DNA from: Bacillota bacterium
Lineage (GTDB): Bacteria > Bacillota > Clostridia > Lachnospirales > Lachnospiraceae
Direction of reading: 5' to 3'
Length of the DNA stretch: 59,904 nucleotides
Assembly (NCBI GenBank): GCA_023415475.1
Contig: JAEZKL010000028.1
Coordinates: 1-59,904 of the forward strand
The position numbers were made by a program, and so were the translations under genes. The notes beneath the pieces are model-generated. The model had not been told where the DNA came from. It saw nothing but the letters and a program-made list of their open reading frames with translations, and ran no database searches. The first letter of the stretch is position 1. Each line of letters starts with the position of its first letter. Below are positions 18,243 through 26,746 of the stretch, piece after piece.

Positions 18243-19169
18243 TCATGAAATATCTTTGATGTTGATATTTTTAGATAATGCATTTCTATATTTTTGGAGA
18301 ACTTCCTCTCTTAATTCAAGTGGTTCCATAATCTCCAGATGATCCTCGAAGGACATGAGATACCCCGTAAGCCAGCTACCACCCTGTAATATCGTCCGGA
18401 CGAGAAAGCTGCCATCCGAATTTCTCTGAATATGCTCACCGGGAAATTCATCATAGACCCGGTAGCCCATCTCAGCATCCAGCTTCAGAACTACAGGAAG
18501 CATCGGATAGCTAACTGTCTCCGAAGGTTCCCCCGACGGCTTTGTAAGGGATGGATTGGGAGTGAAGGTCTCATCCTCGACCTGCAAATCACGGATACGG
18601 TTTACCTTAAAGTATCGGTTATCCTTCTTACTTCGACAGTATCCGCAGAGATACCAGGCCTGTCCCCGGAATAAAAGTTTATAAGGCTCGATACTACGAT
18701 GAGACTCCTGACCGTTGGAGTTATAATAATGGAAGCCTAGGACATTATGACTAAGGATTGCTGCTTTCATCTGATTGAACTTGTTTTTATCCATCTCATT
18801 ACTGCTCCAGTTAGAGAAGTCTACCTCGATCCAATCCGAGCTTTTATTACCGAACAGAGCGCCCAGCTTATTAATTACCCGGTCTGAATCTTTATTCGTT
18901 GCTGCTCGAAAGCCACTGAGGGCAGCGAGGATTTCATCTTGTTCCTGCTCTGAGAGAACGGATTTGTTAAGAACGAAATTATCCATGAGCGAAATACCAC
19001 CACCCTTACCCTTAGTGGTATAAATCGGAATTCCTGCCTGACAGAGTGTCTCGATATCGCGATAAATTGTCCTCTGAGATACCTCGAAATGCTCGCAGAG
19101 CTCCTTAGCAGTGGCATTCTTTTTATTCATTAAGATATATACAATTTCAAATAATCTACTGATCTGCAT
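18243..19169 (-). CDS. HTH-WYL transcriptional regulator (YafY family)
   Basis: 308 residues. The N-terminal winged HTH_11 domain is clear (ATAKELCEHFEVSQRTIYRD with IETLCQAGIPI and the wing TTKGKGGGISL). The middle is the WYL domain: Ser-Ile-Glu-Pro-Tyr-Lys-Leu followed by QAWYLCGYCRSKKDNRYFKV, and the C-terminal WCX-like extension follows. WYL proteins bind nucleic-acid or nucleotide ligands and often regulate DNA-damage or defence genes. Here the neighbours are the small ORF and the SPL-like protein on the same strand, and an ArAE membrane protein on the opposite strand. SD GAGGAG precedes the start. Confidence 0.93.
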   Translation of the reverse strand: MQISRLFEIVYILMNKKNATAKELCEHFEVSQRTIYRDIETLCQAGIPIYTTKGKGGGISLMDNFVLNKSVLSEQEQDEILAALSGFRAATNKDSDRVINKLGALFGNKSSDWIEVDFSNWSSNEMDKNKFNQMKAAILSHNVLGFHYYNSNGQESHRSIEPYKLLFRGQAWYLCGYCRSKKDNRYFKVNRIRDLQVEDETFTPNPSLTKPSGEPSETVSYPMLPVVLKLDAEMGYRVYDEFPGEHIQRNSDGSFLVRTILQGGSWLTGYLMSFEDHLEIMEPLELREEVLQKYRNALSKNINIKDIS

Positions 19170-19217
19170 ATTAACTCCTCATTATAATACAATAAATAAT
19201 CGACGCAGGGACAATCT

Positions 19218-19250
19218 CGGAAGAACAAGGAGTTCGCTCCAATGGGCGAA
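19218..19250 (+). repeat. Dispersed palindromic repeat copy 1 (CGGAAGAACAAGGAGT family)
   Basis: CGGAAGAACAAGGAGT is followed by a hairpin GTTCGCTCCAATGGGCGAAC. The same 16 bases, followed by the pattern GC-CCA-TG-GCGA, occur inverted at 26602-26633, and a looser relative is inverted at 28666-28694. Confidence 0.7.
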
Positions 19251-19443
19251 CGAATTACACTATGATTGTACCAGATTTAATATGACAACTCAATGTCATG
19301 TTTTAAGCGGTGGTTTACATTTTTCCATATGTCGTTAAGCTAATTGCGTTTCATAAAGCATAATGATAATATATAATAATACAAATTGTCGATATGAAAC
19401 CTATCTCAGAGGGATAAGATTCGAAAAAGAAAAGAGGTACCTT

Positions 19444-20436
19444 ATGCAGATATTTAATAAGCTAAAAAAAGTAAACCTTTTGTTTTTGCTGAAAACAGGG
19501 ATTGGCTCAGCGATTGCAATTCTGATTGCAAATGCACTGGGTCTGTTATATAGTCCGTCTGCAGGTATCATCACCCTGTTGACCATACAGAATACCAAGA
19601 AGGAAACTTTAATTATTGCTGTAAAGCGGGTGGAAGCTTTTGTACTAGCATCGATTTTGTCCTATCTTGTCTTTCAAGGCTTTGGCTACACTGCGTTAGC
19701 CTATGGTATCTTTGTAGCATTGTTTGTAGCATTGTGCTTCCTGTTTGATTTAAAGGAAGGCATCTCGATGAATGCGGTACTTATGACACATTTCCTGATT
19801 GAAAAGCACATGGATGCCGCATTGATCCTAAATGAAATCAGTATTCTCTTCATCGGTATGGGGATTGGCATTATACTAAATCTGGCTATGCCAAGGAACC
19901 TTGCACGAATACGAAGGGAACAGGTGCTTTTGGAAGAGGAAATGAAGAAGCACCTCAGAAATATGGAGGGAATACTCCGAAAAGAAGAGCATGTAAATGA
20001 TTTTACAGCGTTAGAGCATTTTGTGGAACGCTTGCTGAAGAGTGCATATGAGGAAGCTGATAACCGGCTTCTAAGCGATACCAGATATCTGGTATCTTAT
20101 CTGGAGATGAGAAAGCTTCAGGTTGGCGTACTTAAGGATATTACGGCATCTCTATTACAGATCGAGGTCTTACCGGTACAGGCAGAGCCTATTGCAGAAT
20201 ATATAGAGCATATTGCTGCTTCCTTCCATGAGAAAAAAAATGTGACAGGGCTCTTAACCATATTAGAGCAGCTGAAGGAGCATTTTCGCAAGGAGCCTTT
20301 GCCCAACAGCAGAGAAGAGTTCGAAAATCGAGCCATGTTATACCAGGTAATGAAGGAATTGGAATATTTTTTGATGATAAAAAGAAATTTTATTCTGGAA
20401 CTAGAAGAAAAGGATATGAAAACCTATTGGAAATAG
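19444..20436 (+). CDS. Aromatic acid exporter (ArAE/YqjA, FUSC-like) family membrane protein
   Basis: 330 residues from the ATG at 19444 (SD AGAGGT; the upstream extension lacks a hydrophobic start and was rejected). The N-terminal half has about four to five membrane helices in the family pattern, beginning LLFLLKTGIGSAIAILIA and including the characteristic SPSAGIITLLTIQNTKKETL motif and a VKRVEAFVLAS segment. The C-terminal half, from about residue 150, is cytoplasmic and helical. Members include Bacillus YqjA and, more distantly, the AaeB efflux pumps. Transport of aromatic acids is family inference only. Confidence 0.85.
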   Translation: MQIFNKLKKVNLLFLLKTGIGSAIAILIANALGLLYSPSAGIITLLTIQNTKKETLIIAVKRVEAFVLASILSYLVFQGFGYTALAYGIFVALFVALCFLFDLKEGISMNAVLMTHFLIEKHMDAALILNEISILFIGMGIGIILNLAMPRNLARIRREQVLLEEEMKKHLRNMEGILRKEEHVNDFTALEHFVERLLKSAYEEADNRLLSDTRYLVSYLEMRKLQVGVLKDITASLLQIEVLPVQAEPIAEYIEHIAASFHEKKNVTGLLTILEQLKEHFRKEPLPNSREEFENRAMLYQVMKELEYFLMIKRNFILELEEKDMKTYWK

Positions 20437-20465
20437 GAATTTAAGCTACCGCATAAAATTCTTAT

Positions 20466-20508
20466 CTTTTCACATAATAATTAAATGCTTAGTTCGATTA
20501 TGTGAAAG
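20466..20508. repeat. Perfect 12-bp inverted repeat upstream of the ClpP-like gene
   Basis: CTTTTCACATAAT (20466-20478) faces ATTATGTGAAAG (20497-20508) across an 18-base loop. The right arm ends 15 bases before the ATG, close to the SD, so it could occlude the ribosome-binding region or act as an operator; no T-tract follows. Confidence 0.55.
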
Positions 20509-20523
20509 GAAAGAGGACAATTC

Positions 20524-21342
20524 ATGCAAAAGGATTACTTATTGGATAAGGAGATAAATAATTCCGATGCCATGCAGGATGCAGGTAAGGAAAAAGCTCC
20601 GAAGAAGACTTCTGAAAACGGAAGAAAGAGTACTCAGGAGGAACAGGAGAAGGAAAAGGTTGTTAAAGAGAATGAGGATCTGAAGGATCAAAAAATCAGT
20701 GAATATGGCCAGACCATATTGGAAAATGGGAAAAAAGATCATAAAATACATTTGTTATCCATCATTGGGGAAATAGAAGGGCATGAGGTTCTTCCGCAAC
20801 ATAATAAAACAACCAAATATGAACATGTTCTGCCTCAGCTTGCAGCCATTGAGGATAGCACAGATATTGATGGGCTACTGATATTAATCAATACCGTCGG
20901 AGGCGATGTGGAAGCAGGTCTTGCAATTGCCGAAATGATTGCCTCATTAAGTAAACCAACCGTTTCACTGGTACTTGGTGGCTCTCATTCAATCGGTGTT
21001 CCTCTCGCGGTTTCGGCGAATTACAGCTTTATCGTTCCGTCCGCTACGATGATTATCCATCCGGTAAGAATGAATGGAACGGTGATTGGAGTGACACAGA
21101 CCTTTGAATATTTTGAGAAGATACAGGATCGTATCATTAAGTTTGTGGTAGCCCATTCGAATATTGATTACAATAGCTTTCGCGATCTGATGCTGGCTAC
21201 CCAACAGCTTGCGAAGGATGTAGGGTCGATACTGGTTGGAGAAGAGACGGTAAAGAAGGGGATTATCAATGGAATCGGAGGGATTAAGGAGGCCTTAGCA
21301 AAAATCAATGAGATGATTGATGCTAATACAGAAGGGAGGTAA
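20524..21342 (+). CDS. tepA: ClpP-like serine protease of the TepA/YmfB family
   Basis: 272 residues. A charged, low-complexity N-terminal region (about 1-70, rich in Glu and Lys) precedes a ClpP-fold domain. The catalytic Ser is in LGGSHSIGVPLA and the His in TMIIHPVRMNG about 25 residues on. Bacillus TepA (YmfB) was named translocation-enhancing protein and degrades small proteins in spores. The order tepA-ylzJ-ftsK/spoIIIE here matches Bacillus, which supports the assignment. Overlap is none: ylzJ begins 4 bases after the stop codon. Confidence 0.9.
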   Translation: MQKDYLLDKEINNSDAMQDAGKEKAPKKTSENGRKSTQEEQEKEKVVKENEDLKDQKISEYGQTILENGKKDHKIHLLSIIGEIEGHEVLPQHNKTTKYEHVLPQLAAIEDSTDIDGLLILINTVGGDVEAGLAIAEMIASLSKPTVSLVLGGSHSIGVPLAVSANYSFIVPSATMIIHPVRMNGTVIGVTQTFEYFEKIQDRIIKFVVAHSNIDYNSFRDLMLATQQLAKDVGSILVGEETVKKGIINGIGGIKEALAKINEMIDANTEGR

Positions 21343-21346
21343 CACG

Positions 21347-21586
21347 ATGCTATATACTGTGAGACCATTGGAAAGGGTTTACGGCCGTCCGGCCAGCTAC
21401 ACCGATATTAAGCAGGAAAAACCGAAGGATCAGACTGAGGTACAATATCGTGATGTGACACTGCAGCATGGAAGAGTCGTAACGCGAAGAGAGGGAGATG
21501 CTTATGTGGTGGAGGGTGTCAATTCTACCGATATGCAGGACTATCTGAATGAAAAGTATTCTCCGGGCAAAAATATCAAGCTTTAA
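21347..21586 (+). CDS. ylzJ: YlzJ-like small protein
   Basis: 79 residues from the ATG at 21347 (GGGAGGT SD). It starts MLYTVRPLERVYGRP as YlzJ homologues do, and its length is near the usual 70-80. The role is unknown; it is tightly coupled to tepA in spore-forming Firmicutes. Assignment rests on the N-terminus and synteny. Confidence 0.8.
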   Translation: MLYTVRPLERVYGRPASYTDIKQEKPKDQTEVQYRDVTLQHGRVVTRREGDAYVVEGVNSTDMQDYLNEKYSPGKNIKL

Positions 21587-21662
21587 TGTGAAATCATATT
21601 GAAATAAGTAATATCCTCAGGGGTTGATATAAGGGGTAGTACAACATGTTTAAAAATAGATG

Positions 21663-21724
21663 AGGTAAGGATAAAATATCCGCGAGCTTGTGTGGGGGAT
21701 GTTATTATCCTTACCTTATATTTT
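21663..21724 (+). terminator. Terminator-like hairpin between ylzJ and ftsK
   Basis: AGGTAAGGATAA (21663-21674) pairs with TTATCCTTACCT (21705-21716), then TATATTTTT. The 30-base loop is long, so termination may be partial. Confidence 0.6.
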
Positions 21725-21869
21725 TATACAAATTATACAACAATCCCTTGCAAAAGCTCCATTTCTATACTGTACTTAGCTACCCAAGTTTGACTTGCAT
21801 AACATTTTTATAAAAGGTATAATAAAATTTGAGAGAAATCTTACATATTAAGAGGGGGAACTGGTATTA

Positions 21870-24476
21870 ATGGCTCCAGCACAGAAAAAGAGAAAAACAA
21901 CAAACACACGTAAGAAAAGCAGTACCAAGGAAAACCAGAAGAGGGTTAAGGAAAGTGGAGCATTACAGGATGAGATCATACTGGTTGTCGCTTTAGTCAT
22001 ATCTATTTTACTTTTTATGAGCAATTTTGATTTAAGCGGTAAGGTAGGACATGCTGTAAGCAGCTTTGTATTCGGTATGATTGGTGTCGAGGCCTACCTT
22101 TTGCCTTTTATTATATTCTTCATGACAGCCTTCCATATATCGAATATGGGTAATCGTCGGGCCGGGCGTAAAATACTCAGCGCCTCTGTATTCTTTGTGG
22201 TATTAGCAGCCTTTATTGAATTGGTCGCTCATTCCTACCAACCCAATACGAAGATTTTTGAGTATTTCACTAATTCCGTTAGTTCAAGGAGCGGTGGAGG
22301 AATCATCGGCGGAATTCTGGTAATGATCTTCTGTGGCTTATTCGAAGAGGTAGCTACCTATATTATCCTGATTGCCATTATGTTGATTTCAATCATCGTA
22401 ATATCAGGGAAAGCGATCCTTACATATATTGCAAAGAAGAGCAAAAGCTCGTTTGAGGAAAGAAAAGAATATCAGAAGCTTCGCAAGGAACAGCAGGAGG
22501 AGCTGGATGCGATTGCCAAGACAAATGATAACGGGAGAAGACCGCCAAAGACCTTTATACTTGATCCGTCTACCGCAGCTTCCGGGGGCAATACCAGCCC
22601 TAAAAATTTAGAACAAGAGGATTCGAAGCATAAACAGGGGAATGCGGAAACCGTGATTAATCTCAAGGATCGTAAGAATAAGAAGGAGAAGACAAACAGT
22701 GAAGGCGAATTACCCATCCTGAACTTTCATAAGTTGTTTGAAGAAGCAGAGCCTGCCATATTGGCCAATGACCAGGTGAAGAGTCCCTCCGGTCCCGGTG
22801 CCAATGATACAATACCTCTTTATGAGGAAGAATTGCGTATGAAGTTTGGACAGGCAGAGTTCGAAGAAGAGGAAGCCATAGAGCAGGAATACGGGGATAC
22901 GACAGCTGTAGTTGAACATAACCCTAAGGCAGGAGAAGCAAGGAAGGAAGTTGATTTTGAAACTACAGATGTAGAGGACCTTGGTATCTCACAGCTGTCT
23001 CAGCAGAAGGAATATATCTTCCCTCCTTACAATCTATTAACAGCCCCTAAGGTGAAAGCAGGTAAAGCCGGCTCCGGAGAAAGGGATATTAAGGATACGG
23101 CGATGAAGCTTCAAAGTACTTTGGAGAGCTTTGGAGTTCATGTAACCATAACCAATGTCAGCTGCGGACCGTCTGTAACGCGCTACGAGCTTCAACCGGA
23201 GCAGGGAGTAAAGGTAAGCAGAATTACTGCACTGTCCGATGATATTAAGCTTAATCTGGCGGCGGCGGATATCCGTATCGAGGCACCGATTCCGGGAAAA
23301 GCTGCGGTGGGAATCGAGGTTCCGAATAAGGAGAATTCCATGGTTGCCTTCCGTGAGATGATTGAAAGCAAGGAATTTACGGAGCACCCTTCCGATTTAG
23401 CCTTTGCGGTAGGTAAGGATATCGGAGGGCAGACCATTATCACGGATATAGCAAAAATGCCCCATCTTTTGATTGCCGGTGCAACCGGTTCCGGTAAATC
23501 CGTATGTATCAACACCTTGATTATGAGCATTTTGTATAAATCAAAGCCCTCGGATGTCCGCATGATTATGGTTGACCCGAAGGTGGTTGAGCTTAATGTC
23601 TATAACGGAATACCTCATCTTCTTATTCCGGTAGTGACAGATCCGAAGAAGGCTTCCGCAGCATTGAATTGGGCTGTAATGGAGATGACGGAGCGCTACA
23701 AGAAATTTGCTGATGTCAATGTCAGAGATCTGAAGGGCTATAATGAGAAGGTTTCCGAGGTGGCTTATCTGAATGATGAGAATTATCAGAAGCTCCCCCA
23801 AATCGTCATCATCATCGATGAGTTGGCCGATCTTATGATGGTTGCTCCGGGAGAAGTAGAGGATGCTATCTGTCGTCTGGCTCAGATGGCAAGAGCAGCC
23901 GGACTGCATCTGATCATTGCAACTCAGAGGCCTTCGGTTAACGTTATTACCGGTTTGATTAAGGCAAATATACCGTCCAGAGTCGCCTTCGCAGTATCCT
24001 CTGCCATCGATTCCAGAACAATTCTGGATGGCAGTGGCGCAGAGAAGCTGCTGGGAAAAGGCGATATGCTGTTCTTCCCGTCCGGTTATCCCAAACCGGT
24101 ACGTATTCAGGGTGCTTTTATCTCTGATAAGGAGGTAAGCTCCGTGGTTGAATTCCTCAAGAAGAATAATACGGAAGCAAAATACAGCGATGATATTCAT
24201 GATAAGATTAACAATGCAAAAATCGGTGATGCAGCAGTAGCAGGCAGTGGTGACGAACGGGATGAATACTTTGCAGAGGCAGGTAAATTCATCATTGAGA
24301 AGGATAAGGCATCCATCGGTATGCTGCAGAGAGTCTATAAGATCGGCTTTAACAGAGCGGCACGTATTATGGATCAGTTAGCAGAGGCCGGAGTAGTTGG
24401 ACCAGAGGAAGGGACCAAGCCAAGGAAGATCTTAATGTCTCAGGAGCAGTTCGAGCAGTATCTGGAGGAATACTAA
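21870..24476 (+). CDS. ftsK: DNA translocase FtsK/SpoIIIE
   Basis: 868 residues. Order: basic N-terminus, four membrane helices (about 30-195), a charged linker (about 200-385), then the alpha-beta motor with Walker A GATGSGKS near residue 535 and Walker B VIIIDELADLMM near residue 645, and a C-terminal gamma winged-helix (MLQRVYKIGFNRAARIMDQL) that reads the chromosome polarity sequences. It pumps chromosomal DNA through the division or sporulation septum. Position after tepA-ylzJ matches SpoIIIE, so it probably serves sporulation as well. All motor motifs are intact. Confidence 0.97.
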   Translation: MAPAQKKRKTTNTRKKSSTKENQKRVKESGALQDEIILVVALVISILLFMSNFDLSGKVGHAVSSFVFGMIGVEAYLLPFIIFFMTAFHISNMGNRRAGRKILSASVFFVVLAAFIELVAHSYQPNTKIFEYFTNSVSSRSGGGIIGGILVMIFCGLFEEVATYIILIAIMLISIIVISGKAILTYIAKKSKSSFEERKEYQKLRKEQQEELDAIAKTNDNGRRPPKTFILDPSTAASGGNTSPKNLEQEDSKHKQGNAETVINLKDRKNKKEKTNSEGELPILNFHKLFEEAEPAILANDQVKSPSGPGANDTIPLYEEELRMKFGQAEFEEEEAIEQEYGDTTAVVEHNPKAGEARKEVDFETTDVEDLGISQLSQQKEYIFPPYNLLTAPKVKAGKAGSGERDIKDTAMKLQSTLESFGVHVTITNVSCGPSVTRYELQPEQGVKVSRITALSDDIKLNLAAADIRIEAPIPGKAAVGIEVPNKENSMVAFREMIESKEFTEHPSDLAFAVGKDIGGQTIITDIAKMPHLLIAGATGSGKSVCINTLIMSILYKSKPSDVRMIMVDPKVVELNVYNGIPHLLIPVVTDPKKASAALNWAVMEMTERYKKFADVNVRDLKGYNEKVSEVAYLNDENYQKLPQIVIIIDELADLMMVAPGEVEDAICRLAQMARAAGLHLIIATQRPSVNVITGLIKANIPSRVAFAVSSAIDSRTILDGSGAEKLLGKGDMLFFPSGYPKPVRIQGAFISDKEVSSVVEFLKKNNTEAKYSDDIHDKINNAKIGDAAVAGSGDERDEYFAEAGKFIIEKDKASIGMLQRVYKIGFNRAARIMDQLAEAGVVGPEEGTKPRKILMSQEQFEQYLEEY

Positions 24477-24516
24477 TAATCATAATTATATTATATTAAA
24501 TACCGGATAAGCAGAT

Positions 24517-24607
24517 GGTTGAGATTAATGCAAGTCAACCGGAGGAAGAATGCTTCGCGAATTTTCTATTGATATGAATTGTAGGAGGTGTATCATAACA
24601 CCTCCTA
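24517..24607. other. Two hairpins in the ftsK-to-ATP-grasp intergenic region
   Basis: GGTTGA pairs with TCAACC at 24517-24540, and TAGGAGGTGT (24582-24591) pairs perfectly with ACACCTCCTA (24598-24607). The second has no T-tract but may help terminate ftsK. The rest of 24477-24809 shows nothing clear. Confidence 0.45.
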
Positions 24608-24809
24608 TTCTACATGAGTAGATAATGAAGCATACCTGTCTGACCATTAAATGACACTAAGCATTATTAAACATGGATCTTGACAAAAGATGTACTATTT
24701 ACTTATGAGCAATCATTGGTAATAGGCGATAAAATTATGTAAAGTAAAGCAGCTGTAATAGTTAGAGGATGTAATATTAACGAATTCATGTTGGAAGGCT
24801 GGGATAAAT

Positions 24810-25712
24810 TTGAAGGGATTACTAATCGTTAATGAATTTCTCCATTCGAATAAATTTAATGAGATTCATGCCTGGTTACTGGAATCAGCTGGAAAGTATG
24901 GCATAGAGATGGTGCTTTGTACCAATGCGCAGCTTCTTATTGATATTTCTGCTCCACCCGGTGAACAGCTGGCAGATTTTATTCTCTTCTGGGATAAGGA
25001 TATCAAGCTTGCCTCATATCTGGAGCAGCTGGGTTATCCGGTATATAATTGTTCCAGGGCAATTGAAGTCTGCGATGATAAGGCCTTAACCCATCTGACT
25101 CTGATGAAGAAGGGGATTCCTATGCCAAGAACGATGATCGCTCCGAAGACCTTTGATAATATCGGATATACTAATTATGATTTTTTCGAAGAGGTTGAAA
25201 GGAGATTGGGATTTCCGATGGTGATTAAGGAATGCTTTGGTTCCTTTGGACAACAGGTCTATCTGGTTCATACTACGGAGGAAGCCAGAGAGAGACTGAG
25301 GGCAATCGGAGCAAGGCCTGTGCTATTCCAGGAATTCCTACAGACAAGCTTTGGACGGGATATCCGACTTCAGGTGGTGGGTGGTAAGGTGATCGCGAGT
25401 ATGTACCGTTATTCGGAGAATGGCGACTTTCGTGCCAATCTATCCATCGGCGGAAGGATGTTGCCCTATGAACCGACCGAGAGGCAGAAGGAGCTGGCGA
25501 TCCGCTGCTGTGAGATAATCGGTTTAGATTTTGCAGGAGTGGATTTGCTTTTCGGCGAAGGGGAGGAACCCATCGTCTGTGAAGTAAATTCGAATGCACA
25601 TTTTAGGAATATATTTGATTGCACCGGTGTAAATGCGGCGGATGTAATTATGGAGCATATTCGAAATAAGGAGAGTGGAAGAAATGGTAGCCTGGATCAT
25701 CTATCATCGTGA
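24810..25712 (+). CDS. RimK-type ATP-grasp ligase, first of a pair
   Basis: 300 residues from a TTG start (GGAAGG about 11 bases upstream; no in-frame ATG fits). The ATP-grasp fold is seen in CDDKALTHLTLMKKGIPMPRT, the ATP-binding Lys in FPMVIKECFGSFGQQVYLVH, IRLQVVGGKVIASMYRY, and the metal site ending in PIVCEVNSNAHFRN. This matches the RimK/LysX/MptN group, which adds amino acids (often Glu) to a carboxylate of a protein tail, carrier protein or metabolite. The next gene is a paralogue overlapping it by 29 bases. Substrate unknown. Confidence 0.88.
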   Translation: MKGLLIVNEFLHSNKFNEIHAWLLESAGKYGIEMVLCTNAQLLIDISAPPGEQLADFILFWDKDIKLASYLEQLGYPVYNCSRAIEVCDDKALTHLTLMKKGIPMPRTMIAPKTFDNIGYTNYDFFEEVERRLGFPMVIKECFGSFGQQVYLVHTTEEARERLRAIGARPVLFQEFLQTSFGRDIRLQVVGGKVIASMYRYSENGDFRANLSIGGRMLPYEPTERQKELAIRCCEIIGLDFAGVDLLFGEGEEPIVCEVNSNAHFRNIFDCTGVNAADVIMEHIRNKESGRNGSLDHLSS

Positions 25713-26553
25713 AAATGCCATCTATAATCAACAATATATCCGCTTCTATATCGAGGAAGGTGCTAAGCAGGGAATCGAATGTAAGCTTCTCCTGGTTGAG
25801 GAGATGGAATTCGGAGTCAGGGAGGGACAATGGTTTCTGACCTATCAGAAGGAAGAGCAGGTGTTGCCTGACTTTGCCATCTGTCGGGCTATCTATCCGT
25901 TACTGAATCGACAGTTGGAATATATGGGGATACCGGTCTTTAATAACTCGTTTGTTGCTGAGATCTGTAATGATAAAGCCAGAACCTATCAATACCTGGC
26001 AGCCACCAAAATCAAGATGGTGGACACCAGCTTTTATCGAAATGCTCAGATAAAAGAGGTGTTGGATCAGGCAATGGCTCCAACCGTAATCAAAGCAGTA
26101 GCCGGACATGGGGGAAGTCAGGTTTTTCTGATCCACGGTAATCAGGAATCAGATTGCTTGGAATATCCCTCCTTGATCGATAAGCTGGCAGGAAGTGATG
26201 TCGTAGTTCAGCCCTTAACCGGAACGAGAAATCAGGATTTACGGGTATATGTGATCGGAACAGAAATCATAGCAGCAGTACTTCGCACAGCGAAGAATGG
26301 CTTTAAGTCTAACTTTTCCCTGGGTGGAGAGGTCTCGCTGTATACGCTGAAGGAGGAAGAGACTTCCATAGTAAATAAGATTATCGGACAGTTTGATTTC
26401 GGATTGGTGGGAATTGATTTTATCATTGGAGACGAAGGTGAGTTGATCTTCAATGAGATAGAGGATGTGGTAGGTTCACGAATGCTCTATCAATGCTCTG
26501 ATATTAATATCGTAGAGAAATATCTGTCCTTTATCAAAGGCAAATTAGTGTGA
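25684..26553 (+). CDS. RimK-type ATP-grasp ligase, second of a pair
   Basis: 289 residues from the ATG at 25684; AAGGAG lies 10 bases upstream, whereas for the GTG at 25675 it would abut the start. It shares the whole fold with its neighbour: CNDKARTYQYLAATKI, APTVIKAVAGHGGSQVFLIH, LRVYVIGTEIIAAVLRTAKN and GELIFNEIEDVVGSRM. The metal-site end (NEIED) differs from the first copy (CEVNSN), so the two probably use different acceptors or act in sequence. Overlapping reading frames imply translational coupling. Confidence 0.88.
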   Translation: MVAWIIYHRENAIYNQQYIRFYIEEGAKQGIECKLLLVEEMEFGVREGQWFLTYQKEEQVLPDFAICRAIYPLLNRQLEYMGIPVFNNSFVAEICNDKARTYQYLAATKIKMVDTSFYRNAQIKEVLDQAMAPTVIKAVAGHGGSQVFLIHGNQESDCLEYPSLIDKLAGSDVVVQPLTGTRNQDLRVYVIGTEIIAAVLRTAKNGFKSNFSLGGEVSLYTLKEEETSIVNKIIGQFDFGLVGIDFIIGDEGELIFNEIEDVVGSRMLYQCSDINIVEKYLSFIKGKLV

Positions 26554-26556
26554 AAA

Positions 26557-26584
26557 AAGGATTTTTAAAAAACAAAAAATCCTT
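26557..26584. terminator. Hairpin after the ATP-grasp pair
   Basis: AAGGATTTTT pairs with AAAAAATCCTT immediately after the stop codon. It is AT-rich and weak alone, but is stacked against the next hairpin. Confidence 0.45.
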
Positions 26585-26633
26585 GGGAAGAACCGCGAAG
26601 CTCGCACAGTGGTGCTCACTCCTTGTTCTTCCG
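26585..26633 (-). repeat. Dispersed palindromic repeat copy 2 (CGGAAGAACAAGGAGT family)
   Basis: GGGAAGAAC (26585-26593) pairs with GTTCTTCC (26625-26632), enclosing GCAC-AGTG-GTGC. Read on the minus strand it begins CGGAAGAACAAGGAGT, identical over 16 bases to the copy at 19218. Confidence 0.7.
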
Positions 26634-26746
26634 GGTTTTCGATATGAGCAAAGCGGCATATAAGATTAATGTGAATTATATAAAGTAAAATTGTCATAGA
26701 AACTTAAGACAGAAATTGTATATTATAGAAGGGCGAGGTGTAGAAG

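Noticed and set aside
24550..24621. A 23-codon frame (starting MLREFSIDMNCRRC) with a GGAGG just upstream, between ftsK and the ATP-grasp genes
   Set aside because: The frame runs through a perfect hairpin (TAGGAGGTGT/ACACCTCCTA) which fully explains the sequence, and the peptide has no recognisable feature. Kept only as a hairpin feature.
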